A DNA stretch of 64,000 nucleotides from Duganella margarita (GCF_009857535.1 NZ_WWCS01000022.1:1-64000), one strand, 5' to 3'. Positions 23,356 through 32,145 are shown, counted from the stretch's first letter. Made by a program: numbers and translations. The notes: generated from the sequence alone by a model not told the origin.

Positions 23356-23649
23356 ATGGAAAATTACTACAACACACTGGGTATCGCGCCGAACGCCAGC
23401 GAAGATGAGATTAAAAAAGTCTATCGTTCGCTGGCCATGCGCTTCCACCCGGACCGCAATCCCGAACCAGGCGCCGATGCGCGCTTCAAGGCCGTCACCA
23501 AGGCGTACGAGATCCTGTCGGACCCGGCCAAGCGTGAGGAATACAACCAGAGCCTGAACCACCGCATCATCATCGACGCCGAAGCCGAAGCGTATCAGCT
23601 GTGGCGTTCGCTGTTCGCGCTGCAGGGCACCACGCTGCCCGCCGCGTAA
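23356..23649 (+). CDS. Minimal J-domain protein
   Basis: A 97-aa protein that is little more than a J domain (about 2-66). It has YYNTLGIAPNASEDEIKKVY, the DnaK-stimulating motif HPD at 31-33, and the FKAVTKAYEILSDPAKREEY helices. A 30-residue tail follows (IIIDAEAEAYQLWRSLFALQ). There is no Gly/Phe region, zinc finger or substrate domain, so it is not DnaJ itself. J-domain proteins stimulate DnaK ATP hydrolysis and hand over clients. GGAG precedes the ATG at 23356; the frame is open to 23314. It is the first gene of a four-gene operon with three unknown proteins. Confidence 0.9.
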   Translation: MENYYNTLGIAPNASEDEIKKVYRSLAMRFHPDRNPEPGADARFKAVTKAYEILSDPAKREEYNQSLNHRIIIDAEAEAYQLWRSLFALQGTTLPAA

Positions 23650-23675
23650 TTATCTATTTAGCAAGAAAGCAAGCA

Positions 23676-24176
23676 ATGAGAAAAGTACACCCTGAGTTCG
23701 CCTATCAATCGCGTGAGCTGGAAGGCCAGATCGAAGGCATCCTGGGCGATCCGCCGGACCGCCAGAACTACCAGCGCATGGTGGACGCACTGGTGGGCGA
23801 GTATGCCCAGGGCGGCGGCATTGAAGATGTGAACATGCTGGCGTTCGCGCTGGTCGATCACATCGAGTTCAGCAATCCGAAAGGCCTGCTGGCCGAGGCC
23901 GAGGACTACGAGTTCGGCGACGCCGCGCGCGTGTTCGCCATGGCCGAGTGCAAGGGCGAGGAAGCGGGCAAGATGTATGCGGCGATTGCCGAAAGCATGC
24001 CGGACCTGGCGCGCCAGGCCATTATCACCGCCTTCCTGCACAAGAATCCGCGCAAGTGGGACGATGACGATCAATCGCTGGACCAGCTGTCGGCCAACGA
24101 CGATGGCGACGATATCGACGACGAAGACGCGGCGTCCGACGACTTCGCGCAAATGTTCGACCGGGATGGAGAATAA
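23676..24176 (+). CDS. Unknown acidic protein in the J-domain operon
   Basis: A 166-aa soluble protein I do not recognise. It is mainly helical: FAYQSRELEGQIEGILGD, then RMVDALVGEYAQGG and a mid-region LLAEAEDYEFGDAARVFAMA. It ends in a strongly acidic disordered tail (SANDDGDDIDDEDAASDDFA). One Cys, no signal peptide. The start at 23676 (MRKVHPEF) lies 26 bases after the J-domain gene's stop; the upstream open frame reads back through that gene. Its stop is two bases before the next ATG, so it is firmly part of the operon. A client, adaptor or assembly partner of the J protein is a guess. Confidence 0.8.
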   Translation: MRKVHPEFAYQSRELEGQIEGILGDPPDRQNYQRMVDALVGEYAQGGGIEDVNMLAFALVDHIEFSNPKGLLAEAEDYEFGDAARVFAMAECKGEEAGKMYAAIAESMPDLARQAIITAFLHKNPRKWDDDDQSLDQLSANDDGDDIDDEDAASDDFAQMFDRDGE

Positions 24177-24178
24177 GC

Positions 24179-24949
24179 ATGTCCGAAAAATCGAATCTGC
24201 CTGCCCTGAGCAAGCAAGTGACGGAACTGGTGCTGGCCGGCTCGCTGAGCCACGCCGAGCAAGCTTTTGCCGACGCCGCCGACCAGTTTGGCGACCTGGC
24301 GGTGGTGGAAGTGCTGAACAACATTCCGCCGCAAGTGACGGCGCTGCACATGGCCGGCTTTGACGGCGGCAAGATGTCGCTGGCGACCTTGCTGGTGCCG
24401 CCGAAGGCGTGGGCCGACAGTCTGGCCTTCATCGCCGCCACCTGGCCGGACGACCAGATCGAGGACGATCCGGAGCGCATCGCCGAGGCGCTGTTCACCC
24501 ACATCCATGGCGTGGTGTTCTCCACCGACGACGAAGAGCGCCGCAACGAACTGCTGGCGGCCGCCTCGGCCACCGACCACGGTTCGACCGCGTTCGCCAT
24601 CCTGTTCTCGATGGCGCCGAAGGAAATCCTGGAAGTGGCCGGCGAGATCATCTCCAAAGGCCCGTACCTGACCGGCCAGACCACCGCCGACAACGATGTG
24701 GTTCCGCTGGCGATCGCGCTGGCGCAGGCGTCGGAAGACGGCTGGGACCGCGCGCTGTTCGAGCTGTTCCCGGAATTCCGCCACAGCGCCGACCTGGCCG
24801 ACGCCGAGTACGACGATGATCCGGACGCCGAGCCGACCATCCTGCAGCGCTCGACCAAGGAATTGCTGTACCGCCTGCGCAAGCAAGTGCCGTCCACGCG
24901 TGTCGCCAAGGCGTCGCGCCGCTCGGTCGGCACCAACATTTTCTCGTGA
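24179..24949 (+). CDS. Unknown helical protein in the J-domain operon
   Basis: A 256-aa soluble protein without a recognised domain. It has an N-terminal helical part (LPALSKQVTELVLAGSLSHA), then VVEVLNNIPPQVTALHMAGF and an acidic centre. The C-terminus is basic (TRVAKASRRSVGTNIF). No catalytic motif stands out. The start at 24179 follows the previous stop by two bases, and the next gene begins 14 bases after its stop. Codon use is that of a normal, well-adapted gene of this genome, so recent transfer is not suggested. Confidence 0.8.
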   Translation: MSEKSNLPALSKQVTELVLAGSLSHAEQAFADAADQFGDLAVVEVLNNIPPQVTALHMAGFDGGKMSLATLLVPPKAWADSLAFIAATWPDDQIEDDPERIAEALFTHIHGVVFSTDDEERRNELLAAASATDHGSTAFAILFSMAPKEILEVAGEIISKGPYLTGQTTADNDVVPLAIALAQASEDGWDRALFELFPEFRHSADLADAEYDDDPDAEPTILQRSTKELLYRLRKQVPSTRVAKASRRSVGTNIFS

Positions 24950-24963
24950 TCGGCGGTTGATCG

Positions 24964-25836
24964 ATGCTGCCAGCAATCGTAAGAGAAACCCTGCCGCGCC
25001 TGACGCGCGCGATCAAGCAATTCGCGCTCGAACCGGACGATGAGGCCGCCTACGCGCTGGCCGATGAACTGACCGGCATCACCGCCATGGTGGCCGAGAA
25101 GTTCACCAACGACCGCACCGCCGACGGCATCCAGAAGGCCTTGCAGCTGACGGTGGGCTGCGTGTCGCTGGGGCTGGACCACGAGCTGCCCGACGATGAC
25201 GACGAGGCCGCCCTCGGCCTGCTGATCGAGGAGGGCGCCGAGTACGCGTTCCAGGTCGGCTTCCGCATGGTCAAGGAATTGGCGGCGCTGCCGGAAGATG
25301 CGCTGGTCGGCGAGTACGATACCGATCCGGTGTATGCGGCGCGCCGCCTGCGCGACAAGTTCGTCGACATCTGCCAGGCCGACCCGAACCAGAACTGGAA
25401 CGGCAGCGCGCGTTACGCGGTGCAGTTCAAGCAGCGCAAGGAAGTGCAGGCGGTGGTGCGGCTGGCCGGCTGGCTGCGCCGTCACAACACCGAAGGCCCG
25501 GTCAGTGATGCCGACCTCAACGCGGAAGGCGTGATCGCGCTGGCGATCATCTTTGCGGTCGAGGGCGGTGGCCGAGTGGTGGCGCGCACCGGCCAGAAGG
25601 AGTTCGAGCGCTTCGTCAAATCGGTGCGCAAGAACAAGCCGGACTACGAGGCCGGCTGGGCCGAGCTGGTGGCCAAGGTGCCGGTGCAGCATCATCCGGT
25701 GCTGCTGGAGCGCATCGACAGCTATCGCCAGAGCTGCACCGTGCTGCAAAACATCAAGGGCCGCACGGCGATGAAAACGCTGTTCGCGGAACTGGAAAAC
25801 TACGCCGGCTCCGAGCTGGACGCCGACTACTCGTAG
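24964..25836 (+). CDS. Unknown helical protein, last gene of the J-domain operon
   Basis: A 290-aa soluble protein without a recognised domain. It appears all-helical: TLPRLTRAIKQFALEPDDEA, then ALADELTGITAMVAEKF. An acidic patch, HELPDDDDEAALG, and the C-terminal part VLQNIKGRTAMKTLFAELEN are visible. It may be a distant relative of the previous protein, since both carry an acidic linker and are similar in size; I cannot show this by eye. It ends four bases before the left half of a dispersed palindromic repeat (25841), which may end the transcript. Confidence 0.8.
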   Translation: MLPAIVRETLPRLTRAIKQFALEPDDEAAYALADELTGITAMVAEKFTNDRTADGIQKALQLTVGCVSLGLDHELPDDDDEAALGLLIEEGAEYAFQVGFRMVKELAALPEDALVGEYDTDPVYAARRLRDKFVDICQADPNQNWNGSARYAVQFKQRKEVQAVVRLAGWLRRHNTEGPVSDADLNAEGVIALAIIFAVEGGGRVVARTGQKEFERFVKSVRKNKPDYEAGWAELVAKVPVQHHPVLLERIDSYRQSCTVLQNIKGRTAMKTLFAELENYAGSELDADYS

Positions 25837-25840
25837 GCTC

Positions 25841-25911
25841 GTCGTTCCGGCGAACGCCGGAATCCATGCTGAGCATGCGTTCTATGGATTCCCGCCTGCG
25901 CGGGAATGACG
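25841..25911. repeat. Dispersed palindromic repeat, best-preserved copy
   Basis: It has two hairpins: TTCCGGCG-aa-CGCCGGAA (25845-25862) and ATTCCCGC-ctgc-GCGGGAAT (25888-25907). They are joined by AATCCAT and ATGGATT, which also pair, so the whole element can fold into one long structure. It separates the convergent J-domain operon and LysR gene. Its right half is translated as the end of the LysR protein. Confidence 0.85.
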
Positions 25912-26796
25912 GCTGGCCTCATCGGCCACCGCAACGAAGGCCGCAACCAGCGGCGAGATCGCATCCTTTCTTTTGGCCAGATACAGCGCCGTGGTGGCCT
26001 CGGCGTCCGCCATCGGCCGGTAGCACACCTCGCTCATGCGGATGATGTCGAATGAACTCGGCAGCACCGACACGCCGCAGCCGGCCGCCACCAGGCCGAT
26101 GATGGTGGACGCCTCGCCGGCCTCCATCGCAATGGTCGGCTTGAAGCCGGCCTCGCGGCACAGCCGGTTGATCTGCGGATGAATCCCGGTGCCGGCGCTT
26201 TCCGGATACATCACCAGCGGCTCCCCCTTCAAATCGCTGACGGCAATGCTCTGCTTCCGCGCCAGCGGATGGCCGACCGGCAGCACCATCACCAGCGGAT
26301 CGCGGCGCAGGATGGTCAGCTCCACCGATTCCGGCAGCGTCAGCTCCGGCGGCCGCACCAGGCCCAGGTCCAGCGCGCGCGCGGCCAGCGCCTCGATCTG
26401 GCCGATGGTCGACATCTCCTGCAAGGTCAGCTGCACGCCCGGATAGCGCTGCCGGTAGCGGTTGATCACCGCCGCAAACAGCGGCGTCAGCGGGGTGGAG
26501 AAGGTGAAGCCGACCCGCAACTCGCCGGCTTCGCCGCGCTCGGCCCGGCGCGCGGTCTGCATGGCCTGTTCGGACAGCGCCAGCACGCGCCGCGCATCGT
26601 CCAGGAACAGCTTGCCGGCCTCGGTCAGGCGCACCCAGCGCTTGCTGCGTTCCAGCAGCTGGGCGCCCACTTCGGCTTCCAGCATCTGGATCTGGTGACT
26701 CAACGGCGGCTGGCCGATATGCAGCCGTTCGGCGGCGCGGGTAAAGCTTAGCTCTTCGGCAACGGCAACGAAGTAACGCAGGTGGCGGAGTTCCAT
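25882..26796 (-). CDS. LysR family regulator beside an MFS gene
   Basis: A 304-aa LysR-type regulator. The N-terminal winged HTH is MELRHLRYFVAVAEELSFTR, followed by AAERLHIGQPPLSHQIQMLE. A periplasmic-binding-like effector domain follows (about 90-295). The last residues, RHSRAGGNP, are encoded by the dispersed repeat at 25841-25911, which also supplies the stop. The native end was probably near VAVADEAS. It is divergent from the MFS gene at 26891, the arrangement of E. coli ynfL-ynfM, so it probably controls that gene. The 94-base intergenic region is AT-rich (for example TTAAATATATATTGG) and should hold the LysR box. Confidence 0.92.
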   Translation of the reverse strand: MELRHLRYFVAVAEELSFTRAAERLHIGQPPLSHQIQMLEAEVGAQLLERSKRWVRLTEAGKLFLDDARRVLALSEQAMQTARRAERGEAGELRVGFTFSTPLTPLFAAVINRYRQRYPGVQLTLQEMSTIGQIEALAARALDLGLVRPPELTLPESVELTILRRDPLVMVLPVGHPLARKQSIAVSDLKGEPLVMYPESAGTGIHPQINRLCREAGFKPTIAMEAGEASTIIGLVAAGCGVSVLPSSFDIIRMSEVCYRPMADAEATTALYLAKRKDAISPLVAAFVAVADEASRHSRAGGNP

Positions 26797-26890
26797 TATC
26801 TTTTTAAAGTATAACTAACGACTTAAATATATATTGGACAGCTTAGTGACGCAATCCTAAGATGAAGTCATCGTATCGCGCAGGATCATC

Positions 26891-28105
26891 ATGTCAGCCG
26901 CCACCATGCCCCGTATTGCCCTCGGTAGTCCCGAATTCAAACGCAGCAACCGCGCCATGTTCTTCGGCGGCTTTGCCACGTTTGCGCTGCTGTATTGCGT
27001 GCAGCCGCTGATGCCGCTGCTGTCGCACGAATTCGCGCTGACGGCGGCCCAGAGCAGCATGGTGCTGTCGGTGTCCACCGGCGCGCTGGCGGTGTCGCTG
27101 CTGGCGTCGAGCGCCATCTCGGAACGCCTCGGCCGCAAGCCGCTGATGGTGGCCGCGATGGCGGTGGCCGCCGTGATGACGCTGTTGTGCGCCTTCGCCC
27201 ACAACTATCCGCAGCTGCTGGTGCTGCGCGCCTTGCTGGGGGTGGTGCTGGGCGGCATGCCGGCCATCGCCATGGCTTACCTGGGCGAGGAAATCGAACC
27301 GACTTCGCTGGGCCTGTCGATGGGCTTGTATATCAGCGGCAGCGCCTTTGGCGGCATGGCGGGGCGAGTGATCACTTCGGTGCTGAGCGACCATTTCTCG
27401 TGGCGGCTGGCGCTGGCGGCGGTCGGCGTGGCCGGGATTTACGCGGCCTTTGAATTCTGGCGCAGCCTGCCGCCGTCGCGCCATTTCACGCCGTCCAGCG
27501 GCGGCTGGCGGGCGCTGCCGGCCGGCTTCCAACAGCACTTGTCGGATGAGGGATTGCCCTGGCTGTTCGCGCTGGCCTTCCTGCTGATGGGGGCGTTTGT
27601 CAGCCTGTACAACTACATCGCCTATCGCTTGCTGGGCGGACCGTTTTCGCTGAGCCAGAGCGTGGTGGGGGCGGTGTCGTTCTTCTACCTGCTGGGGATT
27701 TACAGTTCGGTGTGGGCTGGCCGGCTGGCAGACCGTTACGGCCGCCGCAATGTGCTGTGGATGATGGCCGTGATCATGTTCAGCGGTCTGTTGCTGACTT
27801 TATCCGACTGGCTGCCGCTGATTCTGGCCGGCGTGGCGGTGTTCACCTTTGGCTTCTTCGCCACGCACTCGGTGGCCAGCAGCTGGGTGGGGCGACGGGC
27901 GACCAGCAACAAGGCGCTGGCGTCGGCGCTGTACCTGTTCTTCTACTATCTTGGTTCCAGCGTGGTGGGTTCGGCCACCGGCATCATGTGGGGCCGCGCC
28001 GCGTGGCCGGGCGTGGTGGCGGTGCTGTCCTGCTCGCTGCTGCTGGCGCTGGTGGTCGCGCTGCGCTTGCGTACGCTGGCGCCGCTGGGCCAGGCCGAGC
28101 GCTGA
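26891..28105 (+). CDS. MFS transporter (YnfM-like)
   Basis: A 404-aa inner-membrane carrier with 12 predicted helices. The loop 2-3 signature is SAISERLGRKPLMVAAMAVA, repeated in the second half as AGRLADRYGRRNVLWMM. It resembles E. coli YnfM and arabinose-efflux-like permeases; the substrate is unknown. AGGA precedes the ATG. It is divergent from a LysR gene and overlaps the next gene, an AraC-type regulator, by one base (TGATG), so the LysR-MFS-AraC set looks like one regulated module. Confidence 0.92.
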   Translation: MSAATMPRIALGSPEFKRSNRAMFFGGFATFALLYCVQPLMPLLSHEFALTAAQSSMVLSVSTGALAVSLLASSAISERLGRKPLMVAAMAVAAVMTLLCAFAHNYPQLLVLRALLGVVLGGMPAIAMAYLGEEIEPTSLGLSMGLYISGSAFGGMAGRVITSVLSDHFSWRLALAAVGVAGIYAAFEFWRSLPPSRHFTPSSGGWRALPAGFQQHLSDEGLPWLFALAFLLMGAFVSLYNYIAYRLLGGPFSLSQSVVGAVSFFYLLGIYSSVWAGRLADRYGRRNVLWMMAVIMFSGLLLTLSDWLPLILAGVAVFTFGFFATHSVASSWVGRRATSNKALASALYLFFYYLGSSVVGSATGIMWGRAAWPGVVAVLSCSLLLALVVALRLRTLAPLGQAER

Positions 28106-28992
28106 TGCTGACCGCCGTGACCTTGCCGCGCCGCTGCACCGCCCGCGAGGGTTTGGGCGCCAGCGCGCATCTGCGCCAGGGCCGTGAGCTGTTCGTGCCA
28201 GACCTGTTTGTCGGCCAGAGCACGGTGGTGCTGGTGCAGGCCGGTCGAAAAATCGTGTTCGGGGCGGGCGAGCAATGGGTGGCCGAGGCCGGCGAGTTGA
28301 TCCTGTTGCCGCACGGCGCCAGTTATGGCGTCACAAACCAGCTCAGCGGCGCCGCGCCGTATGAGGCGATCAGCCTGATGTTCGACGATAGTTTGCTGGC
28401 GGCGGCAATGCCAGCGCCAACGCCAGCGGCAACGGCTGCCGCGGTCACGCTAACGGCAGTGACCACCGCCGCGCCGGCGCCGGCGTTTGCGCCGCTGAGC
28501 CGACCTCATGTATTGCGCTCGCCGTCGGCCAGCTTCCGGCACACGGTGGAGCGGGTGCGCGCGCTGTGGATGGACCCGGCCACGCCGCCGACCATCGCGC
28601 GCCATGCGGCGCTGGAAGTGCTGGCCTGGCTGGCGGTCCATGGCTGCCGCTTTGCCCCATCCGCGCAACGTTCGATTCCTGAACGGCTGCGCGCATTGCT
28701 GGTATCGGCGCCGGCCCAGTCCTGGCATGCCGCGCAGGCCGCCGCCGCGCTCAACCTCAGCGAAGCGACGCTGCGCCGCCGGCTGGCCCGCGAAGGCACC
28801 AGCATGAGCCGGCTGCTGCTGGAAGTCCGCCTGTGCAACGCCATGATGCTGTTGCAGGCCAGCGACGATTACGTCGGCCAGATCGCGCTCGCTAGCGGCT
28901 TTGCCAACCACGCGCATTTTTCGCGCCTGTTCAAGGTGCGCTTCGGCATCACGCCATCGCAACTGCGCGACCCCGAGGCCGCCGCAGCCTGA
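28105..28992 (+). CDS. AraC family transcriptional regulator
   Basis: A 295-aa protein. The N-terminal cupin-like sensor is about 1-95 (AGEQWVAEAGELILLPHGAS). An Ala/Pro/Thr-rich linker (about 95-135), probably flexible, follows. The C-terminal double HTH has AAAALNLSEATLRRRLAREG and the second motif IALASGFANHAHFSRLFKVR ending in FGITPSQLRD. The ATG shares its A with the TGA of the MFS gene, so translation is coupled. It may autoregulate the module or answer the transporter's substrate. Upstream in-frame sequence to 27712 belongs to a shadow of the MFS gene. Confidence 0.9.
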   Translation: MLTAVTLPRRCTAREGLGASAHLRQGRELFVPDLFVGQSTVVLVQAGRKIVFGAGEQWVAEAGELILLPHGASYGVTNQLSGAAPYEAISLMFDDSLLAAAMPAPTPAATAAAVTLTAVTTAAPAPAFAPLSRPHVLRSPSASFRHTVERVRALWMDPATPPTIARHAALEVLAWLAVHGCRFAPSAQRSIPERLRALLVSAPAQSWHAAQAAAALNLSEATLRRRLAREGTSMSRLLLEVRLCNAMMLLQASDDYVGQIALASGFANHAHFSRLFKVRFGITPSQLRDPEAAAA

Positions 28993-29084
28993 TCGCCACG
29001 GAACAACGATTGCGCGGCGCAGACAAGCGGCCCGGCCCGCCTGCGCCTAGCATGAGGCTTCCATTCATTCGACAGGAATCCCTC

Positions 29085-29675
29085 ATGAAAACTCGAGTCT
29101 CTCTCGGCGCCGCGCTGGTGCTGGCGTGCGGCATGGCGCGGGCTGCGCCGTTCACCTTGTCCAGCCCGGATCTGGCCGGCGGCGTCTTCCCCAATATCCA
29201 TGTGCTGAAAGGCTTTGGCTGCGACGGCGGCAATGTATCGCCGGCGCTGGCGTGGAGCGGCGTGCCGGATGGTACCCGTTCGCTGGTGCTGATGGTGCAT
29301 GACCCCGACGCGCCGACCGGCAGCGGCTTCTGGCACTGGACGGTGTTCGACATTCCTGCTAGCACCCAGGGGCTGGCGCGCGGCGCCGGCAACAGCGCCG
29401 CCAGCTTGCCGGCCGGCGCGCGCGGCGGCATGAACGATTATCAGGATACCGGCGCCAATGGCGGCAATGGCAATTACGGCGGCCCGTGTCCGCCAGCTGG
29501 CGAGGGCGCACACCGCTATGTGTTCACGCTGTACGCCTTGTCGGTGGACCAGGTGGCGCAGGCGGCCGGCATTCCAGCGCGTGGCACGCCGGCGCTGTAT
29601 GGTTTTGTGCTGAATCGCGGTCTGGGCAAGGCGGTGCTGGGTAAGGCCAGCTTTACCGCCAGTTATGGACGCTAG
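29085..29675 (+). CDS. YbhB/YbcL (PEBP) family protein
   Basis: A 196-aa exported protein with the signal peptide MKTRVSLGAALVLACGMARA. The phosphatidylethanolamine-binding-protein fold follows: LSSPDLAGG, FGCDGGNVSPALAWSGVP, VLMVHDPDAPTGSGFWHWTV (the DPDxP and HW ligand-site residues), and GPCPPAGEGAHRYVFTLYAL. Eukaryotic relatives inhibit Raf kinase; bacterial ones have no firm role. The start at 29085 has AGGA upstream and gives the signal peptide; the frame extends to 29010. It is tail-to-tail with the PAS-GGDEF-EAL gene, 10 bases apart. Confidence 0.9.
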   Translation: MKTRVSLGAALVLACGMARAAPFTLSSPDLAGGVFPNIHVLKGFGCDGGNVSPALAWSGVPDGTRSLVLMVHDPDAPTGSGFWHWTVFDIPASTQGLARGAGNSAASLPAGARGGMNDYQDTGANGGNGNYGGPCPPAGEGAHRYVFTLYALSVDQVAQAAGIPARGTPALYGFVLNRGLGKAVLGKASFTASYGR

Positions 29676-29685
29676 CCCGGGGCCG

Positions 29686-32145
29686 CTAGGACGAGCGTAG
29701 CAGGTCGGCGAAGGCGTCCGGCGTCAGCGGGCGGCTGAAGTAGTAGCCCTGGATCTCGTCGCAATCGTTGCCGCGCAGGTAGTCCAGCTGCGACGCGGTT
29801 TCCACGCCTTCGGCAATCACCTTGAAGCCCAGGCTGTGGCCGAGCGCGATCACCGAGCGCACGATGGCCGCCACACGGGGCTCGTCGAGCATGTCGCGCG
29901 TGAAGGACTGGTCGATTTTCAGATAGTCGACCGGGAACTGCTTCAGGTAGGCCAGGCTGGAATAGCCGGTGCCGAAGTCGTCGATCGACAAGGCGATGCC
30001 GAGCTGCTTGAGGTTTTCAATCGCCGCCACCGCCTCGTCGACGTTGTGCATCATCAGGCTCTCGGTCAGTTCCAGTTCCAGATATTGCGCAGCGAGGCCG
30101 CTGTCGTGCAGGGCGGCGCGCACTTCCTCCAGCAATGCCTGGTCGCGGAACTGCCGCGCCGACAGATTGACCGCCACCCGTAGCGGCGGCAGCCCGGCCT
30201 GCTGCCACGCCACCGCCTGGGTGCAGGCCATGCGCAGCACCCAGCGGCCGATGGCGACTATCATGCCGGTCTCTTCCGCCACGCCGATGAAGCGCGCCGG
30301 CGACACCGCCCCCAGCGTCGGGTGCTGCCAGCGCAGCAGCGCTTCCACGCCGGTCACCGCACCGCTGCGCAAATCCAGCTTGGGCTGGTAGACCAGGCTT
30401 AGTTCGTTGCGCGCCAGCGCGTGGCGTAGCTCGGCCTCGATCGAGGCCCGTTCGGCGATGCGCGCATGCATCGCCGCTTCGTAGAACTGCACCTGGTTGC
30501 GGCCAGCTTCCTTGGCGCGGTACATGGCGATGTCGGCGTGCTTGAGCAGTTGTTCCGGCTCGGCGCCATCGGCCGGATAGACGCTGACGCCGATGCTGCA
30601 GGTGATCGTCACCGCCTGCTGCTCCAGCATCAACGGCGCCGCCACCGTTTCCTGCACCAGTTGCAGCAGGCTGGCCATCGGCCGCTGGTTGGCCACCGGC
30701 AGCAGCAGCAGGAATTCATCGCCGCCCAGCCGCGCCACCGTGTCGCCGTCGTTGACGCAGGCGCGCAGGCGGTTGGCGACCGCGCACAGCAGTGCGTCGC
30801 CGGCCTGGTGGCCGAGGTGGTCGTTGATCAGCTTGAAGTTGTCGAGATCGATGAACACCAGCCACAGGCTGTGGCCGAAGCGTTGCGAGAAGGTCACCGC
30901 CTGCGTCATGCGGTCGTTGAGCAGGACGCGGTTGGGCAGGCCGGTCAGCGCGTCGTGGTTGGCCTGGTGTTCCAGCTGCGCCTGGTAGTCGAGGATGGCG
31001 GTCATGTCGGTCAGCACGCAGACGTGGTGGCCGATGGCGTCGTCAGCCGCCGGTACCGGGGCCACGTGCATCTGGGTCCATAGTTGCGCACCGTCGCGGT
31101 GGCGGATGTGCACCAGCAGCGTCACTTCCTGGTCCGACTGCATGGCCGCGTGCAGCGCCTGCTGCTGGTCGTCGTTCGCCTGCAGCCCCAGCAGCGTTTC
31201 CAGTTGCTGGCCCAGTACGCTTTCCGGCGCATGGCCGAGCAGCTGCGAGAAGGCCGGGTTGGCGTATTCGACGCGGTCGCCATCGGCCCCATGCTGGGTG
31301 ATCACGATGGCGTTGACGCTGGCTTCCAGCGCGCGGCCGCGCAGTTGCAGTTCGGCTTGCAGCCGCAGGCGTTCGGTGATGTCGTGCGCGAACACCAGCC
31401 GGCACGGGCGGCCGGACAGCGTGACCGCGTGCGAGGAAATGTCCACCTTCAGCCGGCTGCCGTCGCGCCGCACGTGGGTCCATGCGGCGGACTGGTCGGC
31501 GCCTTTGCGCGGCGTCGCCGCCAGGTTCTGCTCCAGCCGTTGCACCTCTTGCGGCGGGCGGATGTCGCGGATGGTCATGTGCAGGAATTCCGCTTCGGTA
31601 TAGCCGTACTGGGCCACGGCTGCCGCGTTCACCACCATGAAGCGCAGCGTTTCCAGGTCGTACACCCACATCGGCTGCGGATGGGCTTCAAACAGGTATT
31701 TGAAGCGCAGCCGCGATTCGTAGACGTCGTAATCGTCGAGCGGATAGGCCAGGCACAGGTAGGAGGGCGGCTGCGCCGTGGCGCGCCATTCGATGGTCTG
31801 CGTGACCGGATGGCTGCTGCCGTCCCGGCCCACCAGCTCGACCTCGCCGCGCCAGTGGCCGCGCATGCGGGCAGTCGGCAGCGCTTCGCTTTGCAGCATC
31901 GGCAGCACCCAGCCGGCGTACAGTTGCGCGGCCGGGTCGTCGTCCGCAAACGGGCCCAGCAGGGATTGCGTGTGGGTGTTGCACGCCAGCAGGCGGCCGG
32001 CTTCGCTGATGACGAAAGCAAAATAGGGACTGCCGCCGAACATCTGGTCGAAGGCATCGCCTTGCGATTTGCTAGCCAGTCTTCCTTGCTGGGTCCGCTG
32101 GCGCTTGGGGGCGCGGGTTAAAGCTGGTTGCGGAGGTAGTTGCAT
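29686..32145 (-). CDS. PAS-PAS-PAS-GGDEF-EAL c-di-GMP protein
   Basis: An 819-aa cytosolic signalling protein. There are three PAS-like regions (about 32-130, 145-260 with VFAHDIT, 270-385). The GGDEF domain has HDALTGLPNRVLLNDRM, FIDLDNFKLINDHLGHQAGD and an intact GGDEF at 474-478. The EAL domain has EALLRW at 601-606, NLSARQF, ELTES, IDDFGTGYSSLAYL, KIDQSF and EGVET, all the residues needed for phosphodiesterase action. The inhibitory I-site before GGDEF is not RxxD. Either activity is possible; many such proteins act mainly as phosphodiesterases, with GTP binding to the GGDEF domain as a modulator. No membrane segment is seen. Confidence 0.95.
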   Translation of the reverse strand: MQLPPQPALTRAPKRQRTQQGRLASKSQGDAFDQMFGGSPYFAFVISEAGRLLACNTHTQSLLGPFADDDPAAQLYAGWVLPMLQSEALPTARMRGHWRGEVELVGRDGSSHPVTQTIEWRATAQPPSYLCLAYPLDDYDVYESRLRFKYLFEAHPQPMWVYDLETLRFMVVNAAAVAQYGYTEAEFLHMTIRDIRPPQEVQRLEQNLAATPRKGADQSAAWTHVRRDGSRLKVDISSHAVTLSGRPCRLVFAHDITERLRLQAELQLRGRALEASVNAIVITQHGADGDRVEYANPAFSQLLGHAPESVLGQQLETLLGLQANDDQQQALHAAMQSDQEVTLLVHIRHRDGAQLWTQMHVAPVPAADDAIGHHVCVLTDMTAILDYQAQLEHQANHDALTGLPNRVLLNDRMTQAVTFSQRFGHSLWLVFIDLDNFKLINDHLGHQAGDALLCAVANRLRACVNDGDTVARLGGDEFLLLLPVANQRPMASLLQLVQETVAAPLMLEQQAVTITCSIGVSVYPADGAEPEQLLKHADIAMYRAKEAGRNQVQFYEAAMHARIAERASIEAELRHALARNELSLVYQPKLDLRSGAVTGVEALLRWQHPTLGAVSPARFIGVAEETGMIVAIGRWVLRMACTQAVAWQQAGLPPLRVAVNLSARQFRDQALLEEVRAALHDSGLAAQYLELELTESLMMHNVDEAVAAIENLKQLGIALSIDDFGTGYSSLAYLKQFPVDYLKIDQSFTRDMLDEPRVAAIVRSVIALGHSLGFKVIAEGVETASQLDYLRGNDCDEIQGYYFSRPLTPDAFADLLRSS

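Noticed and set aside
21548..23557. 669-codon open frame antisense to glnS and running past it
   Set aside because: Same GC shadow effect; glnS has all its motifs, and the shadow reads through the promoter region and the J-domain gene.
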